A stretch of DNA of 64,000 nt from Gordonia sp. X0973. GTDB taxonomy: Bacteria > Actinomycetota > Actinomycetes > Mycobacteriales > Mycobacteriaceae. The notes under the pieces are model-generated. The model searched no databases. It was not told the origin of the DNA and worked only from the letters and a program-made list of their open reading frames with translations. Below, piece by piece: positions 12,084-20,524 of this stretch; positions within the stretch are counted from its first letter, which is position 1, and every line of letters begins with the position of its first letter. Position numbers and translations under genes: made by a program. The DNA lies in NCBI RefSeq assembly GCF_013348785.1, contig NZ_CP054691.1, forward strand, positions 992,001 through 1,056,000. Direction: 5' to 3'.

Positions 12084-12683
12084 TCAGTCGCGCAGGGGAA
12101 GTCCGCGCTCGAGGAGGTCGATGGCGGCCAGGAGCCGGGCCCGTGCCTCGTCGTGGTCGGGCTCTTCTTGGGAGTTGGCGAGGTAGAACATCACCCCGCT
12201 CACCGCGGCGACGAACACCTGCAGGTGCAGATCGGTCGTCGGCACCCCGGTGTAGTCGGAGATGAACTCGGTGGCCTCCGAGATCGCCCGCTCGGTCTCG
12301 AGTTGATAGGCGAAACGCAGTTCCGGGTCGCTGTTGATGAGGGCGAGCCGCTCATGGCTCGCCGCCCATTCATCGGCCAGCCCGACTTCGAAGAGCCCCG
12401 CGATCATCTGCCGCAGCAACTCGAAGTGGTCCAGCCCCGGGGGAATCGCGGCCAGTGCCTCGTCGCGCGCCTCCTGCAGGTCGTCGCTGATGATGACCTG
12501 CTCCTTCGAGGTGAAGTAGCGGAAGAAGGTGGTGTGGGAGACGCCTGCGGTATGCGCGATCTGCTCGACCGTCGTCGCCGAATACCCCTGTTCGGTGAAC
12601 AGGGTCATCGCGGCCGACCGAATGGCGGCGCGGGTGCGGGCCTTCTTCTGGGCCCGCACCCCGCCGTCGACCGGGGTCGCCAT
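12084..12683 (-). CDS. TetR family regulator of the adjacent MMPL transporter
   Basis: TetR-type repressor, 199 aa. The helix-turn-helix lies at about residues 15-62 (SAAMTLFTEQGYSATTV, then GVSHTTFFRYFTSKEQ). The rest is the ligand domain. It starts 2 bases behind the stop of the MMPL gene, so the two form one operon read leftwards. The likely operator is the 8-5-8 palindrome at 14921-14941 in front of the MMPL gene, which would give autoregulation of the whole operon. The ligand is unknown. Confidence 0.88.
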   Translation of the reverse strand: MATPVDGGVRAQKKARTRAAIRSAAMTLFTEQGYSATTVEQIAHTAGVSHTTFFRYFTSKEQVIISDDLQEARDEALAAIPPGLDHFELLRQMIAGLFEVGLADEWAASHERLALINSDPELRFAYQLETERAISEATEFISDYTGVPTTDLHLQVFVAAVSGVMFYLANSQEEPDHDEARARLLAAIDLLERGLPLRD

Positions 12684-12685
12684 GA

Positions 12686-14914
12686 CTAGGGCGCCAGGCC
12701 CCGGTCGCGGACGGCCTCGCCCTCGATGTCGAAGTTGACGACCAGCTTGTCCAGCCACTTGGGCAGACCCCAGGCACGGTCGCCGAGCAGGGCGATCACG
12801 GCGGGGACCACCGTCATGCGGATGATGAAGGCGTCGAAGAAGATGGCGATCGCCATCGAGAAGCCCATCATCTTGGCCATCGTGTCCGGTGCCAGCATGA
12901 ACGCGGAGAAGACGCTGATCATGATGATCGCCGCCGACGTCACGACGCGCGCGCCGTGCCGGTAGCCGGCGATGATCGCCTCCTTGGCGCCCATGCCGTG
13001 GATGTACTCCTCGCGCATGCGCGTCACCAGGAACACCTGGTAGTCCATGGCGAGGCCGAACACCACGCCGATCAGGAAGATCGGCAGGAACGAGAGGATC
13101 GGCTTGGTGTGGTCGATCAGGCCCAGGCCGCCCTCTTGGAAGAAGAAGACCGTGGCGCCGAAGGTCGCGAGCACCGAGAAGATGAACCCGAGCGTTCCGA
13201 TCAGCGGCACCCACAGCGAGCGGAAGACACCGATCATGATGAGGAAGGCGAGTCCGACCACGACGATCAGGTAGGGGATCAGCGCCTTGTCGAGCTTGGC
13301 GGTGAGATCCGACATGATCGCGGTCTGACCGCCGACGTGGAGTTCGGCTCCCTGCTTGGCGATCGCCGGACTCGTCGAACGGATCTTCTCCACGAGGTCG
13401 TGGGTCTGCGGGGACGACGCGGAGCTGATCGGGGTCACCGAGATGATCGCGGTGTTCGCGTTCTGGGTTCCCAGCGGGCCGGAGCCGTTGCCGAGCCAGG
13501 TGAGGGTCGTCGGCTGGGCGACGCCCGGCATGCCCTGGATCTCCTTGACCGCGGCGGTGGCGGCGTCGTTGACGGTGCCCTTGTCGGCGTGCACGACGGC
13601 GATCAGCGGTGCGCCGTTGCCTTCGCCGAATCCGCGCGCGAGCAGCGATTGCGCCGCGACCTCGTCGTCGGAGACGGTGTCCATGCCCAATTCCATCCGG
13701 GACATCGGGAGGGCCGCGAGGATCAGGATGAGCAGCCCGCCGACGATGAACGGGATCGGGCGCTTGACGATGGCCCGGCCGTATTTGACGCCGAGTGTGT
13801 CAGCGGTCGCCGACTCCTGCGCATGCCGGATCCACGGGATCTTCGGGCTGAAGGCGAAGCGTCCGGTGGCGCCGAGGAGGGCGGGGATCAGCGTCAGCGC
13901 CGCGAGCACGGCGACGGCAACGGCGACCGCCGCACCCAGACCCATCTGGGCGATCAGCGGGATGCCGATCACCGTCAGCGCGGCGACGGCGATCATCACC
14001 GTCAGGCCGGCGAAGACGACGGCCGAACCGGCGGTGCCGACCGCGCGGCCGGCGGCGTCCGCGGGATCACCGCCGCGCTCGCGTTCGGACCGGTAGCGCG
14101 ACACGATGAACAGCGCGTAGTCGATGGAGACGGCGATACCGAGCATCGTCACGATGGCGGTCGCGGTCTGGTTGACCGACATGAACTTGGCCGACACCGT
14201 CAGCAGCATCATGGTCAGACCGACGCCGACCATGCCGGTGATCAGCGGGATGAAGGCGGCGACGATCGCGCCGAAGGCGATGATCATGACGACGAAGGCG
14301 ATGGCGAAGCCGATCATCTCCGCCTTGCCCGGCTGCTCCTGGGCCTGCATCACGCCCATCGTCGCGGCCACCTCGATGCCGTGCCCGCGATGCCGTTCGA
14401 GGATGTCGGTCAGCGCCTTCTTGTCCTCGGGTTTGAGGTCCATGACGTTGATCGACTGGTGGACCGTGATCTGTCCGACGCGGCCGTCGTCGCCGAGGAC
14501 CTTGGAGGCCATCTGCGGCATGAGCTGCGCGGCCGTCACCGGGTTGGCGATCGTCGACGTCTGCGGGTTCTTGTCCGTGGCGCTCACATGCGGGAGCTGC
14601 CGCAGATCGTTGACGAGCTTGTCGATCTCGACGGTGTGGTCGGCGAGCTTGTCGGTCGGCTTGGACTTGTCGGTACCGAGCACGATGATCGTGTTGGCCT
14701 CGGTCTGCGACTTGGTCACCTCCGGGAAGTACTGCTGCATCTGGGACATGGCGACGCCGCCGTCGGTCCCGGGAAGGTCGAAGTCTTTGGCGAACTTGGG
14801 CTGCAGGGCGCCGATCAGCCCGCCGAGGATGACGAGGAGGGCGAGCCAGGCGCCGATCACCCACCACTTGTTGCGGAACGAGAAGCGTCCGAGGTTGAAC
14901 AAATAGGTCGACAT
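12686..14914 (-). CDS. MMPL family RND transporter
   Basis: RND/MMPL transporter of 742 aa with TM1 at about residues 17-37 after an MSTYLFNLGRFSFRNKW opening, a first periplasmic loop, a TM cluster (about 190-350), a second loop (about 405-545) and a second TM cluster (about 550-715). The FGLAMDYQVFLVTRMREEY segment is the hallmark motif of the last cluster. It is the first gene of a two-gene operon with a TetR repressor. A perfect palindrome starts 7 bases before the ATG. Such pairs often export drugs or envelope lipids; the substrate is not inferable. Confidence 0.92.
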   Translation of the reverse strand: MSTYLFNLGRFSFRNKWWVIGAWLALLVILGGLIGALQPKFAKDFDLPGTDGGVAMSQMQQYFPEVTKSQTEANTIIVLGTDKSKPTDKLADHTVEIDKLVNDLRQLPHVSATDKNPQTSTIANPVTAAQLMPQMASKVLGDDGRVGQITVHQSINVMDLKPEDKKALTDILERHRGHGIEVAATMGVMQAQEQPGKAEMIGFAIAFVVMIIAFGAIVAAFIPLITGMVGVGLTMMLLTVSAKFMSVNQTATAIVTMLGIAVSIDYALFIVSRYRSERERGGDPADAAGRAVGTAGSAVVFAGLTVMIAVAALTVIGIPLIAQMGLGAAVAVAVAVLAALTLIPALLGATGRFAFSPKIPWIRHAQESATADTLGVKYGRAIVKRPIPFIVGGLLILILAALPMSRMELGMDTVSDDEVAAQSLLARGFGEGNGAPLIAVVHADKGTVNDAATAAVKEIQGMPGVAQPTTLTWLGNGSGPLGTQNANTAIISVTPISSASSPQTHDLVEKIRSTSPAIAKQGAELHVGGQTAIMSDLTAKLDKALIPYLIVVVGLAFLIMIGVFRSLWVPLIGTLGFIFSVLATFGATVFFFQEGGLGLIDHTKPILSFLPIFLIGVVFGLAMDYQVFLVTRMREEYIHGMGAKEAIIAGYRHGARVVTSAAIIMISVFSAFMLAPDTMAKMMGFSMAIAIFFDAFIIRMTVVPAVIALLGDRAWGLPKWLDKLVVNFDIEGEAVRDRGLAP

Positions 14915-14920
14915 GGCATC

Positions 14921-14941
14921 AAGTGTTACTGACTAACACTT
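14921..14941. promoter_or_regulatory. Palindromic operator, likely TetR site
   Basis: AAGTGTTA - 5 bases - TAACACTT, a perfect 8-5-8 inverted repeat, 7 bases before the MMPL start codon. Its size and position fit a TetR dimer site blocking the leftward promoter. The assignment to the operon's own TetR protein is inference. Confidence 0.7.
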
Positions 14942-15051
14942 TTTCGCGCAACCGCTGCCGGATCGCAGTGGTGAGCCTCACCGCCACGGCGGCCCGGCGC
15001 TCACATCTCGGTGTGCTGACAATCAGGTGTGGCTCTAGAAGATTGGAGCGC

Positions 15052-15417
15052 GTGCCAGAACGAGTCCGCGGATCCCTCGATTGGGGGACCTATGCCAACT
15101 CGTTCGCCTTCCGATTAGTCCAGGTCAGACGCATTCGCGGCCTCTCGCAGGAGGCGTTGGCACACAAGGCCGGGATGCATCGAAACCAGGTGTCGAACCT
15201 GGAGCGGGCGCGTAGCAATCGCGAGCCGTTCATCTCCGATCCGCAGCTCTCCACGGTCTACCGTCTCGCCGTCGCCCTCGACGTCCCGCCCGCCTATCTG
15301 CTTCCCGACGCCGACGGAAGACTGCCGGAACAGTCGCCCGAGTTGACCGACGGTTCCCGGGTCGAGAAGGAGCTGTACGAGCGGCTGGCGCCGGGGACCG
15401 ACTCCGCGCTGGGCTAG
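15052..15417 (+). CDS. XRE family helix-turn-helix regulator
   Basis: Small DNA-binding protein of 121 aa with a Cro/C1-type helix-turn-helix at about residues 20-85 (VRRIRGLSQEALAHKAGMHRN, then VSNLERAR). The C-terminal tail is short and acidic, with no sensor domain. The GTG start has GGAG about 5 bases upstream. Neighbours are the divergent MMPL operon and a small Rossmann-like gene; neither tells its target. Confidence 0.8.
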   Translation: MPERVRGSLDWGTYANSFAFRLVQVRRIRGLSQEALAHKAGMHRNQVSNLERARSNREPFISDPQLSTVYRLAVALDVPPAYLLPDADGRLPEQSPELTDGSRVEKELYERLAPGTDSALG

Positions 15418-15492
15418 TCGGAGTCGTGACTTCCCAGTCGATCCACAGGTATTGCCGATAGCTCTCTCACCTGTGCGACGGACGATAGATGC

Positions 15493-15801
15493 ATGAGCAA
15501 CAACGGCCTGTACCCCGAATCCGTCGAACTGATCGTTCTCGACGACGAGGCGGCCCGTCGCTATGCGCACGAGCTGCTGGACGCCGGGCTGCCCGTCGCC
15601 GTCGTCGCGCGCACCGCGTCGCTCGTCGTGCCCTTCCTCGAGGCCGGCGGGCGGACCGTGGCCGTCGTCGCCGACATCGACGATCCCGACCAGCTGGCCG
15701 GTGCGATCATGCGCGTCGAGAGTCGACTCGCGCCGGTCGGCGCGCTGATCCGCTACCGCTGCGACGTGCCGGTGCACCCGACGGCGTTCCACGCCGCGTG
15801 A
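15493..15801 (+). CDS. Small Rossmann-like protein, possible SDR remnant
   Basis: Unassigned protein of 102 aa. It reads as one beta-alpha-beta unit followed by a second strand and helix: a strand (VELIVLDD), a helix (AARRYAHELLDAG), a strand (PVAVVART), then AGGRTVAVVADIDDPDQ and a helix. That order resembles the cofactor half of short-chain dehydrogenases, but the Gly-rich TGxxxGxG loop and the catalytic Tyr-x-x-x-Lys are missing. It could be a stand-alone small family or a reduced gene. Upstream, CACAGGT and ACCTGTG (15444-15450 and 15469-15475) form an inverted repeat. Confidence 0.6.
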   Translation: MSNNGLYPESVELIVLDDEAARRYAHELLDAGLPVAVVARTASLVVPFLEAGGRTVAVVADIDDPDQLAGAIMRVESRLAPVGALIRYRCDVPVHPTAFHAA

Positions 15802-15842
15802 GCATGGGCGATAGCTCGCAAGTGATGTCAGCGAGTGTGCTT

Positions 15843-15872
15843 TAGCATCACTTATCGTTATAAGTGATGCTA
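15843..15872. promoter_or_regulatory. Palindromic operator overlapping the fic promoter
   Basis: Perfect 13-bp inverted repeat (TAGCATCACTTAT and its complement) with a 4-base centre. Its right end overlaps the first two bases of TATGAT (15871-15876), the predicted -10 element, which lies 6 bases before the fic ATG. A bound dimer would cover the -35 region and block the promoter. Confidence 0.75.
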
Positions 15873-15882
15873 TGATCGGATC

Positions 15883-17082
15883 ATGACGTCACTTGGTACC
15901 GCCGTCACCTATGAACAGCTGACGTGGCCGGTGGCCGACGAGGCCGGCTACGGGGTCGCCGATCAGCGCGCAGCCCTACGGCAATCCGGGCCATACGACG
16001 CCGCGGTGCCCGCTGAGATCGCCGACCTGAGACTTGACTTGCCGCCCGGGGTCTTGGCCGAAGCGGAGGACGCCGCCGCCGAGCTTGCCCGATTCGACGC
16101 GGAGTTGGGCACCGAGATCGCGCCGTTCACGGCCATTTTGCTGCGGTCGGAAGCCGCGTCCAGTTCCAACATCGAAAACCTCACGGCGTCGGCCCGTGCA
16201 ATCGCCGAGGCGGAGGTGTTGGTCGGTACCCACCGTCGCAACGCGGGACTCATCGTCGCCAACGTGAACGCGATGCGCGCCGCTGTCGACCTGTCCGACG
16301 ACGTCGATGCGGGGGCCATCCTCGCCATGCACCGCGCATTGATGGAATCGAGTGATCCGGCGACGGCAGGCAGGTGGCGCAAGGAACAGGTATGGATCGG
16401 CGGCGGACCGTTCGGTCCGCGTGGCGCCGACTTCATCGCGCCGCACCACGCCCGGGTGCCCGGTGCGGTCGACGATCTCGTCGACTTCGCCAGACGTCGC
16501 GACCTGCCCGTCGTCCCGCAGGTCGCGATCGCCCACGCCCAGTTCGAGACCATCCACCCCTTCCCCGACGGGAACGGGCGCACCGGACGTGCGTTGCTGC
16601 AGGCGATGCTGCGATACCAACGACTGACGAGGCGAATCACGGTGCCGGTGTCCGCCGGACTCCTTGCCGACACCGAGGGGTATTTCTCCGCGTTGCACGC
16701 CTACCGCGAGGGTGATGCCGCGCCGATCGTGTCGACGGTCTCCGCGGCTTCTCTCCATGCCGTGGCCAATGGGAGACGGCTCGTCGACGATCTGCGCGGT
16801 GTGCGCGCGGGCTGGCGGGAGCTGATCACCGCGCGGAGTGACTCGGCCATTCACCGCGTCGCCGATCATCTGCTGATCCGCCCCGTCTTCGACGCGGCGC
16901 TGCTGAATCGCGAACTGGGGATCCGGACGGGAAATGCTCGCCGATATGTCGACCCGCTGGTCGAAGCGGGGATCGTCGTCGAGTTCACCGACCGGGCTCG
17001 CAACCGTGCCTGGCGGGCTCCGGAGGTGCTGGCCGCGCTCGACGACTTCGCGGAGCGCGCCGGTCGGCGAAGATTGCCGTGA
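15883..17082 (+). CDS. Fic family AMP-transferase with winged-helix tail
   Basis: Fic-domain protein of 399 aa, expected to transfer AMP from ATP to protein hydroxyls, or in some class II members to remove it. The catalytic loop HPFPDGNGRTGR is intact at residues 225-236. The N-terminal inhibitory motif SSNIEN (residues 94-99) fits the class II S-x-x-x-E-N rule, so activity should be autoinhibited. The C-terminal 90 residues look like a winged-helix DNA-binding domain (AALLNRELGIRTGNARRYVDPLVEAG). With the promoter palindrome this suggests that the protein regulates its own gene. ATG 15883 is the likely transcription start as well. No partner antitoxin gene is adjacent. Confidence 0.92.
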   Translation: MTSLGTAVTYEQLTWPVADEAGYGVADQRAALRQSGPYDAAVPAEIADLRLDLPPGVLAEAEDAAAELARFDAELGTEIAPFTAILLRSEAASSSNIENLTASARAIAEAEVLVGTHRRNAGLIVANVNAMRAAVDLSDDVDAGAILAMHRALMESSDPATAGRWRKEQVWIGGGPFGPRGADFIAPHHARVPGAVDDLVDFARRRDLPVVPQVAIAHAQFETIHPFPDGNGRTGRALLQAMLRYQRLTRRITVPVSAGLLADTEGYFSALHAYREGDAAPIVSTVSAASLHAVANGRRLVDDLRGVRAGWRELITARSDSAIHRVADHLLIRPVFDAALLNRELGIRTGNARRYVDPLVEAGIVVEFTDRARNRAWRAPEVLAALDDFAERAGRRRLP

Positions 17083-17088
17083 GGACGG

Positions 17089-17430
17089 CTACGCGACGAC
17101 CGTGCCCTGGTGATACAGCGCGACCCAGTCGGCACCGCGGCGCTGCCAGACGGTGGCGCGCCGGGTGCGTCGCACACCCTGCGTGAGCGCATAGGTCACC
17201 AGATACGTGTCGACGGCCAGTTCGCGAACCTGAAGGTCCGTGGCCGGCCCGGTTTCGTCGGGCTCGCCAGAGGCGAACCGCTCGGCCAGCACCGACCACA
17301 CGAACTCGCGATCGTAGACCTGGCCGGATGCCCCGGTCTCGGAGAAGTCGTCGGCGGTTTGGCGCAGGAAATCCGCGCGCGTCAGCGGCTGGTGGAACAG
17401 CGGCTCACGCCGGGCCAATTCCGTCAGCAC
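17089..17430 (-). CDS. NTF2-like protein (DUF4440 type)
   Basis: Small cone-fold protein of 113 aa with the DUF4440/nuclear transport factor 2-like pattern: helix with RREPLF, the phrase ADDFSETGASGQVYDRE, and closing strands (YLVTYALTQ, RRATVWQRRGADWVALYHQGT). The GTG at 17430 is the only start in frame before the greA stop. It follows greA by 16 bases on the same strand and is probably cotranscribed. Members are enzymes or ligand binders; function here is unknown. Confidence 0.8.
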   Translation of the reverse strand: MLTELARREPLFHQPLTRADFLRQTADDFSETGASGQVYDREFVWSVLAERFASGEPDETGPATDLQVRELAVDTYLVTYALTQGVRRTRRATVWQRRGADWVALYHQGTVVA

Positions 17431-17446
17431 ATCGTCGAGAGACGAA

Positions 17447-17932
17447 TCAGCCGTGGTACGGCTCCGCCTTGACCAGGGTCACCTTGACCTGGGCGCCCGA
17501 CGGCACGGCGTATTCACGGGTGTCGCCGACCTTCGCGTTGAGCAGCGCGGCGCCCAGCGGCGAGCTGGGGGAGTAGATCTCCAGCGAATCCGAGCCGCTG
17601 TCCTCGCGCGTGGCGATCAGGAAGGTCTCGGTGTCCGACTCGTCGCCGTCGTAGTAGACGGTGACCACGGAACCGGGCAGCGCGACGCCGGACTGGGTGG
17701 GCGCCTCGCCGACCTTCGCGTTGTTGAGCAGCTCCTGCAGCTGGCGGATGCGCGCCTCCTGCTGGCCCTGCTCCTCGCGCGCGGCGTGGTAGCCACCGTT
17801 CTCCTTGAGGTCGCCCTCTTCACGGCGTTCGTTGATCTCGGCGGCGATGACCGGACGGTTGGCGATCAACGAGTCCAACTCGCCCTTGAGGCGGTCGTGC
17901 GACTCCTGCGTCAGCCAGGTGGTGTCGGTCAT
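17447..17932 (-). CDS. greA: Transcription elongation factor GreA
   Basis: Binds the RNA polymerase secondary channel and stimulates cleavage of backtracked RNA; 161 aa. The N-terminal coiled coil (about residues 8-75) carries the tip sequence [19 protein letters not shown] with acidic Asp41 and Glu44. The C-terminal FKBP-like domain has the usual [11 protein letters not shown] region. AAGGAG precedes the ATG. It stands where Rv1080c stands in M. tuberculosis, next to the DUF4307 gene, except that a transporter gene lies between them here. Confidence 0.97.
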   Translation of the reverse strand: MTDTTWLTQESHDRLKGELDSLIANRPVIAAEINERREEGDLKENGGYHAAREEQGQQEARIRQLQELLNNAKVGEAPTQSGVALPGSVVTVYYDGDESDTETFLIATREDSGSDSLEIYSPSSPLGAALLNAKVGDTREYAVPSGAQVKVTLVKAEPYHG

Positions 17933-18018
17933 GGGAACTCCTTTGTCTGTCCGCTGCCCGCGCTGCTCACTGTCGATGAGGCGGTATCGCGGGTGGACGC
18001 TGTCCTAATGCAACTGAA

Positions 18019-18044
18019 CACGGCCCCCACGTTCGGGGGCCGTG
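18019..18044 (-). terminator. Terminator-like hairpin behind yhhQ
   Basis: Inverted repeat CACGGCCCCC - 6 bases - GGGGGCCGTG. It lies 84 bases beyond the yhhQ stop and 87 bases before greA, both read leftwards, so it should insulate greA from the upstream operon. No long T-run follows. Confidence 0.65.
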
Positions 18045-18127
18045 CCTGTGAACAACAGACTACCAGTCGATGTGTTGCAAGGCACAACCGTTATCGGTTC
18101 GTTGCCGTCGGTCGGGGCGCTGACGAC

Positions 18128-18886
18128 CTACTGCGCGACGAGTCCGTAGGTCGGCTCGTTGCGTTTGAGCCACCCGCACACGGCGTAGGTGACGGGCATG
18201 ACCAGGACTTCGACGAGGACCTTCCAGATGAACCCGACCACCGTGTAGGACAGCCACGACGAGAAGCTGGTGAACCCCAGTGCCGGTGCGGCGATGGAGC
18301 AGAACACGATGGTGTCGGCGGCCTCGCCGACCACCGTCGAACCGAGCAGCCGCGCCCACAGGCGCCGCTCGCCGGAGCGTTCCTTCATCTTCACCAGGAC
18401 GTAGGAGTTGAGGAATTCGCCGACGAGGTACCCGGCGAGCCCGGCGAGCAGGATCTGCGGGATCACCCCGGACACGGTGTGGAAGGCGGTCTGTAAATCG
18501 TGGGTCTGCGGGTCGGTGACCGGATCGGACATCGGCAGGTGATCGGCCACCCACAGGCTGCCCGACGCGAGCAGCAGGATCGCGAACCCGAGCGCGATCA
18601 CCCGCCGCATCGCGCGGAAGCCGTACACCTCGCTGATCACGTCGCCGAGGACGTAGGCCAGCGGGAACAGGAAGAACGCCCCGTCGGTGGGCAGCCCTTG
18701 CACGTGCAGCGGGCCGAGGTCGAAGTGCAGCCACGACGCGAAGAAGACCGCCGGCCGCGACGCGGTGACGTTGCTGATGAGCATGACGCCGACGAACAGC
18801 CCGACGAGGATCGGGAAGTAGCGGCTGCCGGTCGACGCGAAGTTCACGCGTCGTTCGGTCGTGGTCGCTGCTTCTGCGCTGGTCAT
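18128..18886 (-). CDS. yhhQ: Queuosine precursor transporter (YhhQ/VUT family)
   Basis: Multi-pass inner-membrane protein of 252 aa of the VUT/YhhQ family, which imports queuine-pathway precursors (preQ0, preQ1 or queuine). About six hydrophobic segments run from residue 22 to 235. Family stretches include FPLAYVLGDVISEVYGFRAMRR and GYLVGEFLNSYVL, with the acidic-polar pairs kept inside the membrane. It begins within the stop codon of the DUF4307 gene (ATGA overlap), so translation is coupled. No queuosine-modification gene is in this window, so the salvage enzyme would be elsewhere. Confidence 0.9.
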   Translation of the reverse strand: MTSAEAATTTERRVNFASTGSRYFPILVGLFVGVMLISNVTASRPAVFFASWLHFDLGPLHVQGLPTDGAFFLFPLAYVLGDVISEVYGFRAMRRVIALGFAILLLASGSLWVADHLPMSDPVTDPQTHDLQTAFHTVSGVIPQILLAGLAGYLVGEFLNSYVLVKMKERSGERRLWARLLGSTVVGEAADTIVFCSIAAPALGFTSFSSWLSYTVVGFIWKVLVEVLVMPVTYAVCGWLKRNEPTYGLVAQ

Positions 18887-19329
18887 GGCTTATCCGTCCG
18901 GGTGAGGTAGGGCGGCACGTTCGGGTCGCAGCCGAAGACCTCGCCGATCACCGGCTGGGCCGACGTGTGGATGGTGGTGCGCACACCGACGCGCTGCGCG
19001 CTGCCGCCGACGATGAGGACTTCCCGTCGGCCGACCTCGGCGCCGTCCTTGGAGCGGGCCTTCACGACGCAGGCGACGGGAGTGCTCGGGTCGGCGCGGT
19101 CGACGGTGAACTGCACGTCGACGGTGTCGGGTCCGGTGAGGAAGAACCCGGTGGTCTCGCCGGAGACGTCGGGGTTGCCGAACTTCTGGAAGCCGATGAC
19201 CGCCAACACAACGCCGAGCACCACGACGGCCGCCGTCAGCAGTGCGAACCAGCGGCGTCGCGACATCGACGACTGTTCGACGGGGTAGGTGGCACGGGGG
19301 CCGTAGCCGCCCCCGTCGGATGCGTTCAC
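18883..19329 (-). CDS. DUF4307 membrane protein
   Basis: Protein of 148 aa with one membrane helix at about residues 27-48 and an extracytoplasmic domain of about 95 residues ending with a Cys ([14 protein letters not shown]) that could pair with the earlier Cys in PVACVVKA. This arrangement and the position beside mca match Rv1081c of M. tuberculosis. It is divergent from mca and overlaps yhhQ by four bases. Function is unknown. Confidence 0.88.
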   Translation of the reverse strand: MNASDGGGYGPRATYPVEQSSMSRRRWFALLTAAVVVLGVVLAVIGFQKFGNPDVSGETTGFFLTGPDTVDVQFTVDRADPSTPVACVVKARSKDGAEVGRREVLIVGGSAQRVGVRTTIHTSAQPVIGEVFGCDPNVPPYLTRTDKP

Positions 19330-19352
19330 CCGTCAATACCTACCATGAACGC

Positions 19353-20213
19353 ATGGCCAGACTGATGGCGGTTCACGCGCATCCCGACGACGAGTCGAGC
19401 AAGGGCGCCGCGACGATGGCGCGCTATGCCGCCGAGGGGCATGACGTCCTGGTGGTGACCCTGACCGACGGTTCACGCGGCGACATCCTCAATCCGGCGA
19501 TGGATCGGCCGGGCGTCCTGGAGAACATCACGCAGGTGCGGCGCGAAGAAATGGCCGCCGCCGCCGCCGCGCTCGGCGTGCGGCAGACCTGGCTGGGGTT
19601 CGTCGATTCCGGGTTGCCAGAAGGGGATCCGCTGCCGCCGCTGCCGGAGGGCTCCTTCGCGACCATCCCGTTGGAGGAGTCGACCGAGGCGCTGGTCCGC
19701 GTCGTGCGCGATTTCAAGCCGCACGTGATGATCACCTACGACGAGCACGGCGGATACCCGCACCCCGACCACATCCGCTGCCACGAGGTCTCGGTCGCGG
19801 CTTACGAACAGTCCGGCGACGCCGCGGCCTTCCCGGAGGCGGGGGAGCCGTGGACGGTGAGCAAGTTGTACTACACCCACGGATTCATCCGCGACCGCAT
19901 GGTGCGCTTCTCCGACGAGTTCGAGCAGCACGGTCAGGAGAGCCCGTTCAAGGAGTGGCTGGCCAAGTGGGATTCGTCGCGCGGCGACCTCATGGGGCGC
20001 GTCACCACGCAGATCACCTGTGGTGACTACTTTCCGCAGCGCGACGACGCACTGCGGGCGCACGCCACACAGATAGATCCGAACGGCGTCTTTTTCGCAG
20101 TACCCTTGGAGTGGCAGCAGCGCTTGTGGCCGACCGAGGAATACGAGTTGGCGCAGACACGGGTGACGACGTCGATCCCCGAGACCGACTTGTTCACCGG
20201 GATCGAGGAATGA
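19353..20213 (+). CDS. mca: Mycothiol S-conjugate amidase
   Basis: Zinc amidase that cleaves mycothiol conjugates of toxins into a mercapturic acid and glucosaminyl-inositol; 286 aa. The PIG-L/LmbE fold is marked by AHPDDE at residues 9-14 and by HPDHIRCHE later, which supply the zinc ligands. The length and the Trp-rich C-terminal part ([17 protein letters not shown]) fit Mca better than the related deacetylase MshB. TACCAT at 19341-19346 lies 6 bases before ATG 19353. Its stop overlaps the next start. It corresponds to Rv1082. Presence of mca implies mycothiol biosynthesis. Confidence 0.95.
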   Translation: MARLMAVHAHPDDESSKGAATMARYAAEGHDVLVVTLTDGSRGDILNPAMDRPGVLENITQVRREEMAAAAAALGVRQTWLGFVDSGLPEGDPLPPLPEGSFATIPLEESTEALVRVVRDFKPHVMITYDEHGGYPHPDHIRCHEVSVAAYEQSGDAAAFPEAGEPWTVSKLYYTHGFIRDRMVRFSDEFEQHGQESPFKEWLAKWDSSRGDLMGRVTTQITCGDYFPQRDDALRAHATQIDPNGVFFAVPLEWQQRLWPTEEYELAQTRVTTSIPETDLFTGIEE

Positions 20214-20524
20214 TGAGCCCGACGATCACCGTCGTAGCGACACGGGCCGCGATGCTGCTCGCCGCCCCCGACGGCGGCGACACCAAGGGCCCCGAGTTCG
20301 GCAAGGCGTCGCCGATCGGTCTGCTGATCATCCTGGTGCTGCTCGTCGGCACGGCCCTGCTGATCCGTTCGATGAACGCGCAGCTGCGCAAACTCCCGCA
20401 AACCTTTGACGCCGAGCACCCCGAGCCCGACCAGGCGTTCGATGAGGGGACCGATAAGGTGAGCGTCCCCGACGACGGGTCGGAGAGCCCGACGGATCCG
20501 GTCGTCCCGAAGACGGACGAGTAG
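20210..20524 (+). CDS. Small membrane protein, Rv1083-like
   Basis: Protein of 104 aa with one clear membrane helix ([20 protein letters not shown], about residues 36-55) and an acidic, Pro-rich cytoplasmic tail. Two adjacent in-frame ATG codons overlap the mca stop. It lies between mca and the YyaL-like gene exactly as Rv1083 does in M. tuberculosis, and all three are fused by overlaps or abutting codons into one operon. Function is unknown. Confidence 0.82.
   Translation: MMSPTITVVATRAAMLLAAPDGGDTKGPEFGKASPIGLLIILVLLVGTALLIRSMNAQLRKLPQTFDAEHPEPDQAFDEGTDKVSVPDDGSESPTDPVVPKTDE

Noticed and set aside
12956..14932. 658-codon open frame antisense to the MMPL gene
   Set aside because: It mirrors the coding frame of a clear MMPL protein, is Asp/Arg/His-rich without domains and is an expected by-product of high GC third positions.
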